A stretch of DNA of 64,000 nucleotides. Origin: Sinorhizobium garamanticum (lineage in GTDB: Bacteria > Pseudomonadota > Alphaproteobacteria > Rhizobiales > Rhizobiaceae). Position numbers and translations under genes: made by a program. Location: NCBI RefSeq assembly GCF_029892065.1, contig NZ_CP120373.1:4037001-4101000 (forward strand), given 5' to 3'. The notes beneath the pieces were generated by a model. It searched no databases and was not told the origin of the DNA. It saw only the letters and a list, made by a program, of their open reading frames with translations. Shown in pieces: positions 51,596 to 62,136 of the stretch (the stretch's first letter is position 1; the number at the start of each line of letters is the position of its first letter).

Positions 51596-53155
51596 TCACA
51601 GTTGGGACTCCAGCGGCAAGAAGCGGATTGCGCCGGCGATCAGCCGCCGAAGAATGCCAGCATCCGGCTCGCGCCGCAGCCATCTTTCCGTTCCGTTCGT
51701 GCGATCGCGCCAGACCGGCCTGCCATTCTCCAAGGCCAGCCTATAACTCATTTCCGGCGATGTCTCGTCGTCGAATATCGATTGAAGTTCTTTGGCTAGA
51801 GCTTCATCCGAAAACACGACCCCCATCTCGGTGTTGAGCGACGCGGAACGCGGATCGAAATTCATCGAGCCGACATATCCGATCATCCCGTCGATGACGA
51901 AGGCCTTGGTATGCAAGCTTGCATTGCGGGCGCCGAACAGAGACATGCGGTGACGGTCGATGAAATCCCCGCGCTCCTTAAGCTCGAACAGATCCACTCC
52001 GCCGCGCAGCAGCCCTTTGCGATATTTCACATAGCCGCCATGGACGGCCGCGACGTCCGTCGCTGCCAGCGAATTCGTCAGCACGGCCACCTTCGCCCCC
52101 TTCTTGGCAAGCGTCGTCAGTTCGCGCGTTCCTTCGGCGCCCGGGATGAAATAGGGGGAAATGATGCGCAGATCGCGCTTGGCGGCGTTGATCAGCGGAA
52201 AGAGCTCACGCAGCAGCCAGTTCTGGCGCTTCTGCATCAGCGCCTTTTCGGGCGGATCGAAGGCAATGCGTACATCGGCGCTCCGGTGAAGCGGGCGACT
52301 GCCCCAAAAGCAACCCTTCTCAGCGACCGCCTTGCCGACCTGTTCCAGGTAGAACCGCGCGGCGGGCGTGCGGGCAAGCACATCGAGCGTTTCACGCAGC
52401 GCCGGCAGAAATTGCCTGCGCGGCGTGCGCAGCGCTGCGATCGGCAGGACGGAGGCGCTGTTCCAATAGCGATCGAACATCTCCGTCGCCTGATCGACGA
52501 CCGGCCCAATCATCCAGACATCCAGATCGCGAAAGTTCGAGAGTTCGGCAGCGTCGAAATAGGCATCGCCAATATTGCGTCCGCCGGTAATAGCCAACCG
52601 GCCGTCCGCTATCCATAATTTGTTGTGCATGCGGCGGGTTGCGCTGAAGGCGCGGATGGCCATTTCGAAACCGCGGCGAAGGCGGTCTGTGCGCGCCCGG
52701 CTCGGATTGAACAGGCGCACGTCGATATTCGAATGCGCATCAAGCGAGATGCACAGGCGGTCATGAATCCCCGCATTGATATCGTCGAGCAGCAATCGAA
52801 CACGCACGCCACGGTCGGCGGCCATGACGAGTTCGCGCGTCAGCAGAAACCCAGTCAGATCGTCCTTCCAGTAATAATATTGCAGGTCGAGGCTACGTCC
52901 GGCTCGCCGCGCGGAGTGCACCCTCGCGACAAAGGCCTCGATGCTGTCGGATATTAATGCCACGCCGCTTTGATGAGGATGATCGAGCAGAAGCAGACCG
53001 ATATCCAGATCGATCTCGGTCTCGTTCTCGGCGACGGGCAGCGCATAGGAAGGCGGCGCCTGGGGACGACGCCCAAACCGCCCGTAGATGTAAAGGATCG
53101 CCGCACCGGCGAGGGCGATCACAACGGCAAGAAATACCGTAACCCAAGAAAACAT
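51596..53155 (-). CDS. Phospholipase D family protein (two HKD motifs)
   Basis: This 519-residue protein has one N-terminal membrane helix (about 1-28). It carries two phospholipase D motifs, HNKLWIADGRLAITGGRN and HTKAFVIDGMIGYVGSMNFD, each with the H-x-K-x4-D catalytic set. This fits cardiolipin-synthase-like or other transphosphatidylase enzymes facing the periplasm or membrane. It lies 20 bases after the endonuclease/exonuclease/phosphatase gene on the same strand. Confidence 0.85.
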   Translation of the reverse strand: MFSWVTVFLAVVIALAGAAILYIYGRFGRRPQAPPSYALPVAENETEIDLDIGLLLLDHPHQSGVALISDSIEAFVARVHSARRAGRSLDLQYYYWKDDLTGFLLTRELVMAADRGVRVRLLLDDINAGIHDRLCISLDAHSNIDVRLFNPSRARTDRLRRGFEMAIRAFSATRRMHNKLWIADGRLAITGGRNIGDAYFDAAELSNFRDLDVWMIGPVVDQATEMFDRYWNSASVLPIAALRTPRRQFLPALRETLDVLARTPAARFYLEQVGKAVAEKGCFWGSRPLHRSADVRIAFDPPEKALMQKRQNWLLRELFPLINAAKRDLRIISPYFIPGAEGTRELTTLAKKGAKVAVLTNSLAATDVAAVHGGYVKYRKGLLRGGVDLFELKERGDFIDRHRMSLFGARNASLHTKAFVIDGMIGYVGSMNFDPRSASLNTEMGVVFSDEALAKELQSIFDDETSPEMSYRLALENGRPVWRDRTNGTERWLRREPDAGILRRLIAGAIRFLPLESQL

Positions 53156-53175
53156 CGCACGCCGCCTCAGCCTGC

Positions 53176-54033
53176 TTAAGCCGAATCCGTCTCGATCAGC
53201 TCGGCGCGACCTGGATCGTTGTCGCTTTTTTGAACGGCCTTCAGGTCAATTGATGCCTTTACCGGCAAATGGTCTGAAGCAATACGCGCGAGCGGCGAGT
53301 CATGCACAGCCACGGACGTGACCAGATGATGCGGATTGCCAAGCACCCGATCGAGCGGCAGTAGCGGAAAACGCGAGGGAAAACTAGCGACCGTCGCGTG
53401 CGAGGGATCGAAGGTCGGGCTCAGAAACTTGAGCGATGAACGCTTGCCCATGCGCCATTCGTTGAGGTCGCCGATAAGCAGGGTCGGTCGGCCGACCCCA
53501 TCGGCGGCGGCGCGCAGAAGGGCCTCGGCTTGCTGGGCTCGCGAGTGACGCAACAGTCCGAGGTGGGCGGCGATCACCCGCAGCGGACCGGCCTTGAGGT
53601 CGAGATCGACGACCAACGCGCCCCGCGGCTCGACACCAGGCAGCTTCAACTGGCGGATGTCGGAAACCGCCCCTTCTCGTAGCAAGAGGACATTGCCGTG
53701 CCAGCCGTGCCCTTTGGCTGAAAAGGGTGAGATCGGCACCGAAACCAGATGCGCCTCGCGCCGCAGGTGTTCGAGATCGAGAAGACCGGCCCGTTCGCCG
53801 AAGCGCTGATCCGCTTCCTGCAGGGCAACGATATCCGCGCCGATCTCGCTGATAACCTGGGCTGTGCGCGCCGGGTCAAACCGGCCGTCGGTGCCGACGC
53901 ATTTATGGATATTGTAGGAGGCGATGACGATGTCTCCGCGCTCCACTGCCGCCTCGCGCCCCACGACCGTGGGCCGTCGCTTGCGGATCGCCGCCAGAAT
54001 GCCCGCGGATAAACTGTTCTGTACTTTTGCCAT
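53176..54033 (-). CDS. Endonuclease/exonuclease/phosphatase family protein
   Basis: This 285-residue protein has the fold's motifs: IASYNIHKCVG (Asn), IVALQEADQRFG (Glu), IAAHLGLLRHSR (His), LLIGDLNEWR (Asp, Asn) and the final ASDHLPVKASI (Asp-His). It is a Mg-dependent phosphodiesterase of unknown substrate, with no signal peptide. GGGAG precedes the ATG at 54033. It probably forms an operon with the downstream phospholipase D gene. The pairing hints at phospholipid or nucleic-acid phosphodiester hydrolysis. Confidence 0.82.
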   Translation of the reverse strand: MAKVQNSLSAGILAAIRKRRPTVVGREAAVERGDIVIASYNIHKCVGTDGRFDPARTAQVISEIGADIVALQEADQRFGERAGLLDLEHLRREAHLVSVPISPFSAKGHGWHGNVLLLREGAVSDIRQLKLPGVEPRGALVVDLDLKAGPLRVIAAHLGLLRHSRAQQAEALLRAAADGVGRPTLLIGDLNEWRMGKRSSLKFLSPTFDPSHATVASFPSRFPLLPLDRVLGNPHHLVTSVAVHDSPLARIASDHLPVKASIDLKAVQKSDNDPGRAELIETDSA

Positions 54034-54248
54034 GCCGCTCCCTGCTTGCTGCCGCATCATGCTCAAATAGGTCCGCTCGTGCCACCGAAAAAGTCCGGGC
54101 CACGCATCTTGTTTCTTACGGAAGATCGGGCTCACATCGAGAGCCTGCACCCTACACGCGCCGACCGATTACGCTTGCGGCAGCCGCGCCCGGCGCAATA
54201 GAGATGCAGATGAAGCAGCGAGTCTACCCATACGTGAAGAGTTGAGTC

Positions 54249-55496
54249 ATGCCCGTAGTCCCCGGTATTTCGATCGACGGTTCGAGCCGCCGCGTTTCTC
54301 TCGACGTTCGCGATCCGGACTTCTTCCGCAATCCGCTTCCCGCCTATGCAGCTCTCCATGCGCAATGTCCGGCCTTCTTCTGGGAGGAACGGCAGCAATG
54401 GTATTTTGCGGGCTATGATCAGGTAAACGGCCTGCTGCGCGATCGCCGCTTCGGTCGCCAGATTCTGCATGTCGCGACGCGCGACGAACTCGGCATGCCC
54501 GAGCCGAAACCGCATCTGAAGGATTTCGATGCGCTGGAGGCGCACTCGCTGCTGGAACTGGAGCCGCCGGCGCACACGCGGCTGAGGACGCTCGTCAACC
54601 GCGCTTTCGTTTCGCGGCAGATCGAACAACTAAAGCCGGAGATCGAGACGCTTTCGCACGCCGTCATCGAAAGCTTCGAGAAAAACGGCGAGGTGGAATT
54701 GCTGAAGGCCTATGCCGAGACGATCCCGGTGACCATCATCGCGCGCATGCTGGGAATCCCCGTGGAGGCGGCCCCTCGCCTTCTCGACTGGTCGCATCGA
54801 ATGGTCCGGATGTACGTCTTCAATCCGAGCTTCGAAACGGAGCTCGACGCCAATCAAGCGTCCGCCGAATTCGCCGCGTATCTCCGCGACGTCATCGCCG
54901 AAAAACGCGCCAATCCGGGCGACGATCTGCTGACGCACATGATCACTTCGGAGAAAGATGGGGAGCGACTGTCGGACGCCGAGCTGATCTCGACAACCGT
55001 TCTGCTGCTGAATGCGGGCCACGAGGCAACGGTCCATCAGATCGGCAATGCGGTGCGGACGATCCTGCAATCGGTTCTTTTCCCGAGCGAACTCTTTGCG
55101 ACCGAGGAATCGACGGAACGGGCCATCGAGGAATGCCTGCGCTTCGCGGCACCGCTGCATATCTTCCAGCGCTATGCGCTGACAGATATCGAGCTCGAGG
55201 ACGGCATCGCCCTCAAGAAGGGCGACAAGGTCGGGCTGATGCTTGGCGCGGCCAATGTCGATCCGCGAAAGTTCTCGGCACCCGGCACATTCAAACCGGA
55301 TCGGGACGAAGGCCCCAATGTCTCGTTTGGTGCCGGCCTGCACTTTTGCATCGGCGCGCCGCTCGCGCGGCTCGAGCTTAAGCTTTCCCTTCCGATCCTT
55401 TTCCGACGCCTGCCAGGCATGCGGCTCAAGCACGAGCCGCATGTCAAGGACAGCTTCCATTTCCACGGGCTGGAGCGTCTGGATCTCGTCTGGTAG
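54249..55496 (+). CDS. Cytochrome P450
   Basis: A 415-residue soluble bacterial P450. The heme-binding loop FGAGLHFCIGAPLARLE has its thiolate ligand at C367. The I-helix segment NAGHEATVHQIG lacks the usual Thr pair order but keeps an acidic-His-Glu-Ala-Thr oxygen-activation site. The K-helix has ECLR (ExxR). The substrate is unknown and no redox partner gene is nearby. It is divergent from the endonuclease-like gene. Confidence 0.93.
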   Translation: MPVVPGISIDGSSRRVSLDVRDPDFFRNPLPAYAALHAQCPAFFWEERQQWYFAGYDQVNGLLRDRRFGRQILHVATRDELGMPEPKPHLKDFDALEAHSLLELEPPAHTRLRTLVNRAFVSRQIEQLKPEIETLSHAVIESFEKNGEVELLKAYAETIPVTIIARMLGIPVEAAPRLLDWSHRMVRMYVFNPSFETELDANQASAEFAAYLRDVIAEKRANPGDDLLTHMITSEKDGERLSDAELISTTVLLLNAGHEATVHQIGNAVRTILQSVLFPSELFATEESTERAIEECLRFAAPLHIFQRYALTDIELEDGIALKKGDKVGLMLGAANVDPRKFSAPGTFKPDRDEGPNVSFGAGLHFCIGAPLARLELKLSLPILFRRLPGMRLKHEPHVKDSFHFHGLERLDLVW

Positions 55497-55577
55497 TCAG
55501 CTGCAGACCTTCGCTCAGACGCGGCGCGCCGTAGCGTTCCGCCGGTCGGTCGGAGCATTGATCGCGGCGGAGCGATG

Positions 55578-55922
55578 TTACAGGCGGATGACATAATCCT
55601 TGCGAGTCGTTTCAACGACTTCCCAGGTTCCCTTGAAGCCGGGTCTGAGGATCATGCTGTCGCCGGCTCTCAGGTGAATGGGCTCCCGCCCCTCCTCCGT
55701 TACGATCGAATGGCCGGACAGGATGTGGAAATATTCCCATTCGTCGTAAATGATCCGCCACTTTCCGGGCGTCGCTTCCCAGACGCCCGCATAGAGGCTG
55801 CCTCCCGCCTCTTCCAAGTTCCAGGTGCGAAACTCGGGGGTTCCGGAAATCAGCCGGTCGGGCGCCGGCGCTCCAACCTCTGCTTCGACGGAAGAGGGAT
55901 CGAACTTCAAGAGATTGCTCAT
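55578..55922 (-). CDS. Small cupin-domain protein
   Basis: A 114-residue single-domain cupin, beginning MSNLLKFDPSSVEAE. Motif 1 is around YDEWEYFHILSGHSIV and the second strand set around LRAGDSMILRPGFKGTWEV. It fits the cupin_3 type (DUF861). It starts 41 bases after the O-acetylhomoserine sulfhydrylase gene and is probably in its operon. Function unknown. Confidence 0.82.
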   Translation of the reverse strand: MSNLLKFDPSSVEAEVGAPAPDRLISGTPEFRTWNLEEAGGSLYAGVWEATPGKWRIIYDEWEYFHILSGHSIVTEEGREPIHLRAGDSMILRPGFKGTWEVVETTRKDYVIRL

Positions 55923-55963
55923 GGGACACCTATCTGGCAGGGGTCGAAAGGCCACATCGCGTT

Positions 55964-57247
<1,284 letters not shown>

Positions 57248-57371
57248 TCGTTCCTCCCTGCGCCCACTCCAGTGCCGCGAGTCGTAATCAGACCCGCAAA
57301 GTCACTGAAGTACTTTGCATTGTTGCATGATTTGTCGGTAGAGCGTCTGCGATTAAGGCATCATCCAGCGG

Positions 57372-57800
57372 TCAGCCTATCAGGCGCGGATACTCGATCG
57401 CGGGGCAGCGGTCCATGACGACCTTGATCCCGGCGGTCTCGGCCTTGGCCGCAGCCTTGTCGTCCCGCACGGATAGTTGTCCCCATATCACCTTCGGCAA
57501 GGATGGGAGCTCGAGGATTTCGTCGACGAGCGCGGGCAGCGCATGGGCGGCGCGGAAGACGTCGACCATGTCGATAGGCTCCTTGATGTCCGCGAGCCTC
57601 GCCACGACTGGCTGGTCATGGATCGTCCTCCCGGCCTGACCCGGATTGACAGGAATAACGCGATATCCCTTGCGCAACAGAAAAGCCATCACGCGATGAC
57701 TCGGCCGCTCGGCCTTTGGCGAAGCGCCGACCAGGGCGATCGTCTTCGTCGTGCGCAGAATGTCGGTGAGATAGTAGTCCGGGTAGGCATCATGATTCAT
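57372..57800 (-). CDS. CoA-binding domain protein
   Basis: A 142-residue Rossmann-fold protein, starting MNHDAYPDYYLT, with TIALVGASPKAERPSHRVMAFL at the nucleotide/CoA site. It matches the YccU-type CoA-binding family (CoA_binding_2). The partner enzyme is not known. ATG 57800 is preferred over a GTG at 57821. The 124 bases to the downstream sulfhydrylase gene hold only weak traces of a family B repeat. Confidence 0.87.
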   Translation of the reverse strand: MNHDAYPDYYLTDILRTTKTIALVGASPKAERPSHRVMAFLLRKGYRVIPVNPGQAGRTIHDQPVVARLADIKEPIDMVDVFRAAHALPALVDEILELPSLPKVIWGQLSVRDDKAAAKAETAGIKVVMDRCPAIEYPRLIG

Positions 57801-57998
57801 GCTGGCATATCCAAGGATCACTTACACGTCTGGATACTTGGCCTCGCATGTCCACAAGTCAACCGAAGCGGGCAGGATCATTCGCCATTTCAACAACCGT
57901 CCGGAGATTTCCCGTTCGCCTGACCGAATCCGGTTGCTTTTCGCCCGGCACCGCTCCACAAACCCGGAGCGCTCCACATCGTCCCGCCGAGGTTCATT

Positions 57999-58835
57999 TT
58001 GCCGCTTGACGTTATCGTGCTTGTCCTCTTCGGGGCGCTTCTGCACGCAACCTGGAACGCACTCGTCAAGGCCGGTTCGGAAAAGTCGCTGGATGCGGCC
58101 ATGGTTGCGCTCGGCGCGGCCACCGTGGCCGTGCCTTTCCTGCCGTTCCTGCCGCTCCCGAAATCCGAAGCGTGGCCCTTCGTCCTGGTTTCGGCAATCT
58201 TCCAGTTCGTCTATTTTCAGCTGGTGGCGGCATCCTATCGCGCCGGTGACATCGGCCTCGTCTATCCGCTGATGCGTGGCGTCGCACCGCTTATCGTCGC
58301 CTCAACGAGCAGCCTCGTTGTCGGTGAGGAACTGAGCCGCGGCGCCGTCGCCGGCATCATGACGATTTGCGCCGGTGTGCTCACGCTCGCCTTCGAAGCC
58401 CGCAAGGGCGGCAAGCATGCGATCCTGCTGGCGCTTGCCAATGCCTTCGTGATCGCGTGCTACACCTATGTCGACGGCGTCGGGGCGCGGCTCTCCGGGA
58501 ACCCGATTTCCTACACGCTGTGGATGGCGCTGCTGCCACCCGTGCTTCTCTTCGCCTGGGCGTTCGTTCACCGCGGCGTCAAGCCCGTGCTGCGCCATGT
58601 CCATCAGCACTGGCGGCGCGGACTGATCGGTGGCGCCGGGTCGATTGGCGCCTACGGGCTCGCGCTTTGGGCGATGACCAAGGCGCCGGTCGCAACGGTC
58701 GCGGCGCTTCGCGAAACATCGATCCTCTTCGCGGTCGTGATCTCCGTTGTCTTCCTCAAGGAGCGGGTCAGCATCTGGCGCATCGCCGCCGCATCAGTCA
58801 TCGCGCTCGGCGCATTGCTCCTCAAGCTTGCCTGA
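57999..58835 (+). CDS. EamA/DMT family transporter
   Basis: A 278-residue protein with about ten hydrophobic helices in two EamA repeats (VLVLFGALLHATWNALVKAG at the start and AAASVIALGALLLKL at the end). It is an inner-membrane drug/metabolite transporter of unknown substrate. The start is a TTG with GAGG eight bases upstream; no ATG fits. The stop is 3 bases from the end of the convergent enoyl-CoA hydratase gene. Confidence 0.88.
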   Translation: MPLDVIVLVLFGALLHATWNALVKAGSEKSLDAAMVALGAATVAVPFLPFLPLPKSEAWPFVLVSAIFQFVYFQLVAASYRAGDIGLVYPLMRGVAPLIVASTSSLVVGEELSRGAVAGIMTICAGVLTLAFEARKGGKHAILLALANAFVIACYTYVDGVGARLSGNPISYTLWMALLPPVLLFAWAFVHRGVKPVLRHVHQHWRRGLIGGAGSIGAYGLALWAMTKAPVATVAALRETSILFAVVISVVFLKERVSIWRIAAASVIALGALLLKLA

Positions 58836-58838
58836 CGG

Positions 58839-59660
58839 TCAGTCTTCTTTCCACTCCGGCATGCGCTTGCCGAGAAAGGCGCCGATACCTTCTTCCGCAT
58901 CGCGGGCGAGCATGTTCTCGACCATCACGTCGACCGCGTAGTCATAGGCGTCCGCCAACGGCAGGTCTGCTTGCCGATAGAAGGCTTCCTTGCCGATTTT
59001 CAGTGCCTGCGGCGACTTCGAAGCGATGACGGCGGCGTATTTGTCCACCACCTGGCGCAGATACTGCTGCGGCACGATGCGATTGACGAGGCCGAAATCC
59101 TTGGCCGTGGAGGCGTCGATCGTCTCGCCGGTCAATAGCATCTCCATCGCCTGCTTGCGGTGAGCGGCGCGCGAGAGCGCAACCATCGGCGTCGAACAGA
59201 AGAGGCCGATGTTCACGCCCGGCGTGCAGAAGGTCGAACTGTCGGTGCAGATTGCCAGATCACAACTTGCCACCAACTGGCAGCCGGCGGCCGTCGCGAG
59301 ACCATCGATCTCGGCGATCACCGCCTGAGGCAACCGGGTGATCTTCAGCATCAGGTCTGCGGCAAGCCGGATCGTGCGCTCAAAAAAGGCCTGGCCACGA
59401 TCTTCGTCGGCGCGATGCAGGGTCATTTCCTTGAGATCGTGACCGGCGGAGAAGAGCTTGCCCGCAGCGGCTATCACGATCACCTTGATGTCCTTCGAGC
59501 CGGCGGCCGCATCAAACTCGGCCAGAAGCGCCTCCATCAAGGCAATCGAAAGGACATTCGCTGGCTGGTTGTTGAGCGTCAGCCGCAGGACCGGGCCGTT
59601 TACCTCGCGGAGCAGCAAGCCGTTCGGCTCTTCCTTCCTGAATGAAACGACGTCCGCCAT
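58839..59660 (-). CDS. Enoyl-CoA hydratase/isomerase family protein
   Basis: A 273-residue crotonase-fold protein. It has the oxyanion-hole segment KLFSAGHDLKEM (about 67-78) and the second site IDGLATAAGCQLVASCDLAI. The usual catalytic Glu pair is only partly matched, so it may be a hydratase, isomerase or other crotonase member. It is probably involved in fatty-acid or aromatic-acid breakdown. It ends 3 bases from the convergent EamA gene. Confidence 0.85.
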   Translation of the reverse strand: MADVVSFRKEEPNGLLLREVNGPVLRLTLNNQPANVLSIALMEALLAEFDAAAGSKDIKVIVIAAAGKLFSAGHDLKEMTLHRADEDRGQAFFERTIRLAADLMLKITRLPQAVIAEIDGLATAAGCQLVASCDLAICTDSSTFCTPGVNIGLFCSTPMVALSRAAHRKQAMEMLLTGETIDASTAKDFGLVNRIVPQQYLRQVVDKYAAVIASKSPQALKIGKEAFYRQADLPLADAYDYAVDVMVENMLARDAEEGIGAFLGKRMPEWKED

Positions 59661-59726
59661 GACCTTCTCCGAATGATTGCCGTTGGCGACGCGTGGTACG
59701 CCGCTAAAACCGCTCTTTCAAGCCCG

Positions 59727-59826
59727 CTGCCTGTTTCCTTAAATCGTTGCCATTTAAGGAAACAGGCAGCAGTTCAAAGTGCTACAGCGTCCTTTGCGCG
59801 TCTGACAAGACGCGCGGCGCTGTAAG
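59727..59826. repeat. Intergenic mosaic repeat, family B, full copy
   Basis: Two hairpins: CCTGTTTCCTTAAATCG...ATTTAAGGAAACAGG, then GCTACAGCGTCCTTTGCGCG...CGCGCGGCGCTGTA. The joining segment GCAGCAGTTCAAAGT is shared with the inverted copy at 16824. It lies between the enoyl-CoA hydratase gene and the thioesterase gene. Confidence 0.82.
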
Positions 59827-59894
59827 ACCATTTTCCAGCTTGCGCGATCGCCGCGGACATCCTGTAACGAGTGCAAGAAAAGAGGAGGAAAGCG

Positions 59895-60326
59895 ATGAAG
59901 CTGCAGCCGATCATGACCGTCGACGAGTTGAACAGCTTCCTCGATACTGACTTTCCGCAGGTCCACACGGACGGCAAGGTCTTCGCCGTGACCGGCACCG
60001 GGCCGGGCTTTGCAACGATGCGGCTCGATCCGAACGAACGACATATTCGCCCTGGCGGCACCGTCTCGGGGCCGACGCTGTTCGCGCTCGCCGACGTATC
60101 CGCCTATATCGCGCTGATTGCGCATATCGGCCCGATAGCCCTTGCCGTCACCACCAGCCTCAACATCAACTTCCTGCGAAAGCCTGAGCCGGAGCCGCTC
60201 GAATGCACCTGCCGGATCCTGAAACTCGGGAAGCGACTCGCGGTTCTCGACGCTTCGATAAGACCTGTTGGTGCGGACGATCTCGTTGCTCATGCCACGG
60301 CGACATACTCGATTCCGTCGCGTTAA
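59895..60326 (+). CDS. PaaI-type hotdog-fold thioesterase
   Basis: A 143-residue hotdog protein. The region RPGGTVSGPTLFALADVSAY, then NINFLRKPEPEPLECTC, fits the PaaI/YigI thioesterase family, with the Asp in the helix as the likely catalytic residue. GAGGAGG lies before the ATG at 59895. It hydrolyses acyl-CoA thioesters of unknown chain type. Confidence 0.86.
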   Translation: MKLQPIMTVDELNSFLDTDFPQVHTDGKVFAVTGTGPGFATMRLDPNERHIRPGGTVSGPTLFALADVSAYIALIAHIGPIALAVTTSLNINFLRKPEPEPLECTCRILKLGKRLAVLDASIRPVGADDLVAHATATYSIPSR

Positions 60327-60403
60327 TTTGTGGTATGTCCACACCACATTGCTAACTTACTGATTTTAAACATCATTCTTTTACGAAGCGCAAAAATCCG
60401 CCC

Positions 60404-60549
60404 TTGACGGCATTTTCGCACTTCCGTATAAGCTGCCGCAGATCGCGGTCCCTTTCGGGCCGCCTTCTTTTTTGACCCGCCTGCGGGTCAAACCAAGCAA
60501 CAAGAAAAGCCCGGCGCTATGCTTCCGGGTCCAACGAAAGAGTTTAGAT
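60404..60549 (+). promoter_or_regulatory. Promoter and structured leader of rplM-rpsI
   Basis: The promoter is TTGACG (60404-60409), 17 bases, TATAAG (60427-60432), giving a predicted start near 60439. A terminator-like hairpin follows almost at once (GCGG-T-CCC / GGG-CCGC, 60445-60463) with TTCTTTTTT. A second hairpin, GACCCGC-CT-GCGGGTC, is at 60474-60489, and a third possible stem is further on (CCCGG...CCGGG, about 60512-60532). This suggests attenuation or L13 feedback; a specific mechanism is not shown. Confidence 0.6.
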
Positions 60550-61014
60550 ATGGCAACCTTCGTTCAGAAGCCTGCAGAGGTGGAGAAGAAGTGGATCGTC
60601 ATCGACGCCGAAGGCCTCGTTGTCGGTCGCCTCGCTTCCATCATCGCAAACCGCCTTCGCGGCAAGCATAAAGCCACCTTCACGCCGCATGTTGACGATG
60701 GCGACAACGTCATCGTGATCAACGCCGAGAAGGCCGTCCTCACCGGCAAGAAGTACACCGACAAGAAGTACTACTGGCACACCGGCTACCCGGGCGGCAT
60801 CAAGGAGCGCACCGCGCGCCAGATCATCGAAGGCCGCTTCCCGGAGCGCGTCATCGAGAAGGCTGTAGAGCGCATGGTTCCGCGGGGCCCGCTCGGCCGT
60901 CGCCAGATGAAGAACCTGCGTGTTTACGCCGGCTCCAATCACCCGCATGAAGCACAGCAGCCGACCGTCCTCGACGTCGCCAAGCTGAACAGCAAGAACA
61001 CAAGGAGCGCCTGA
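60550..61014 (+). CDS. rplM: 50S ribosomal protein L13
   Basis: A 154-residue ribosomal protein starting [15 protein letters not shown], with [20 protein letters not shown] and [21 protein letters not shown]. It is an early-assembly protein of the large subunit. ATG 60550 is the family start. The stop is 2 bases before rpsI, the usual two-gene operon. Confidence 0.98.
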   Translation: MATFVQKPAEVEKKWIVIDAEGLVVGRLASIIANRLRGKHKATFTPHVDDGDNVIVINAEKAVLTGKKYTDKKYYWHTGYPGGIKERTARQIIEGRFPERVIEKAVERMVPRGPLGRRQMKNLRVYAGSNHPHEAQQPTVLDVAKLNSKNTRSA

Positions 61015-61016
61015 TA

Positions 61017-61484
61017 ATGGCTGACCTTTCCGCTCTCAAGGATATCGCCACGACCGCGGAACCGGCTGCTCCGGTTCACGTCAAGAAGGTCGACACGCAG
61101 GGCCGTTCCTACGCGACCGGCAAGCGTAAGGACGCTGTCGCCCGTGTTTGGGTCAAGCCCGGCTCCGGCAAGATCACGATCAACGGCAAGCCCTATGCGG
61201 CTTACTTCGCTCGCCCGGTTCTGCAGATGATCCTGCAGCAGCCGATCGTCGCTGCTGCCCGTGACGGCCAGTTCGACATCGACGCGACCGTTGCCGGTGG
61301 CGGTCTCTCCGGCCAGGCCGGTGCCGTTCGTCACGGCATTGCCAAGGCTCTCACCTACTTCGAACCGGGCCTGCGCTCCGTTCTGAAGCGCGGTGGCTTC
61401 CTCACCCGCGACAGCCGCGTGGTCGAGCGCAAGAAGTACGGCCGTGCAAAGGCACGCCGTTCGTTCCAGTTCTCCAAGCGTTAA
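61017..61484 (+). CDS. rpsI: 30S ribosomal protein S9
   Basis: A 155-residue protein with an N-terminal extension (about 25 residues, [19 protein letters not shown]) common in alphaproteobacteria. The conserved S9 core begins [19 protein letters not shown]. It ends in the basic tail [11 protein letters not shown], which reaches the tRNA in the P site. It is cotranscribed with rplM and followed by a strong terminator. Confidence 0.98.
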   Translation: MADLSALKDIATTAEPAAPVHVKKVDTQGRSYATGKRKDAVARVWVKPGSGKITINGKPYAAYFARPVLQMILQQPIVAAARDGQFDIDATVAGGGLSGQAGAVRHGIAKALTYFEPGLRSVLKRGGFLTRDSRVVERKKYGRAKARRSFQFSKR

Positions 61485-61507
61485 TCGCTGGCAGTTACTG
61501 CACTTCC

Positions 61508-61534
61508 AAGGCCGGGCATGTCCCGGCCTTTTTT
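61508..61534 (+). terminator. Terminator of rplM-rpsI
   Basis: A 9-bp stem (AAGGCCGGG / CCCGGCCTT) with a CATGT loop is followed by TTTTTT. It lies 23 bases after the rpsI stop. Confidence 0.93.
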
Positions 61535-61550
61535 CGTTGATTTCCAAGAG

Positions 61551-62024
61551 TCAGATCGGCAGTTCCGTGGTCGACTTGAGCTCCCTCAGCACGAAGCTCG
61601 ACACCACCGTCCGTACATGCGGATTGCGCATCAGGTAGCGCGTCATGAACGCGTCATAGCTTTCCACATCCGCCGCCCGGATCTTCAGCATATAGTCGAA
61701 CGTGCCGGAGAGCGCGTAACATTCCATGATTTCCGGTCTGTCCCTGACCACAGCCGAAAACGATGCGATCGCCTCGTCATGATGGTCCTCGAGCGTCACA
61801 TGGGCGATGATGCAGAGCTTCAGATCCAGCTTTGCCGGATCGAGCAGCGCCACGCGCTTGCGGATCACGCCATCGGCCTCGAGTTCCTGCAGCCGACGCC
61901 AGGCCGAGCTTTGCGACATGCCGGCCTTCTCCGCCAGCTCCGCGAGCGACTGGCCGCCGTCGGCCTGGATCAGGCGAAGCAATCGGCGCAACGGTTGGAA
62001 CGATTCCTTCAAATCTGACGGCAT
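61551..62024 (-). CDS. Lrp/AsnC family transcriptional regulator
   Basis: A 157-residue regulator with an N-terminal helix-turn-helix (QSLAELAEKAGMSQSSAWRR) and a C-terminal ligand-binding RAM domain (YALSGTFDYMLKIRA). It is divergent from the phenylalanine hydroxylase gene, which makes it a likely regulator of aromatic amino-acid breakdown. ATG 62024 (MPSDLKESFQ) is used; the frame is open 13 codons upstream. Confidence 0.9.
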   Translation of the reverse strand: MPSDLKESFQPLRRLLRLIQADGGQSLAELAEKAGMSQSSAWRRLQELEADGVIRKRVALLDPAKLDLKLCIIAHVTLEDHHDEAIASFSAVVRDRPEIMECYALSGTFDYMLKIRAADVESYDAFMTRYLMRNPHVRTVVSSFVLRELKSTTELPI

Positions 62025-62097
62025 TTCGAAATTTCCTCCCGCCAGGAAGCCGCTGACCGGCAACTGTGAAACAAATACTCAGCCCGTTGGGGATACA

Positions 62098-62111
62098 ATT
62101 GCAACAGCAAT
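62098..62111. promoter_or_regulatory. Palindrome between lrp-like gene and phhA (candidate operator)
   Basis: ATTGC-AACA-GCAAT is a perfect inverted repeat in the 112-base divergent gap, 25 bases before the phhA ATG. It is a plausible site for the adjacent Lrp/AsnC protein. Confidence 0.45.
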
Positions 62112-62136
62112 CTGTTCTGACGAATGAGGAGACGTC

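Noticed and set aside
57310..57336. AAGTACTTTGCATTGTTGCATG, resembling the joining part of repeat family B (shown here in part: ACTTTGCATTGTTGCATG)
   Set aside because: The match is too short and lacks both hairpins.
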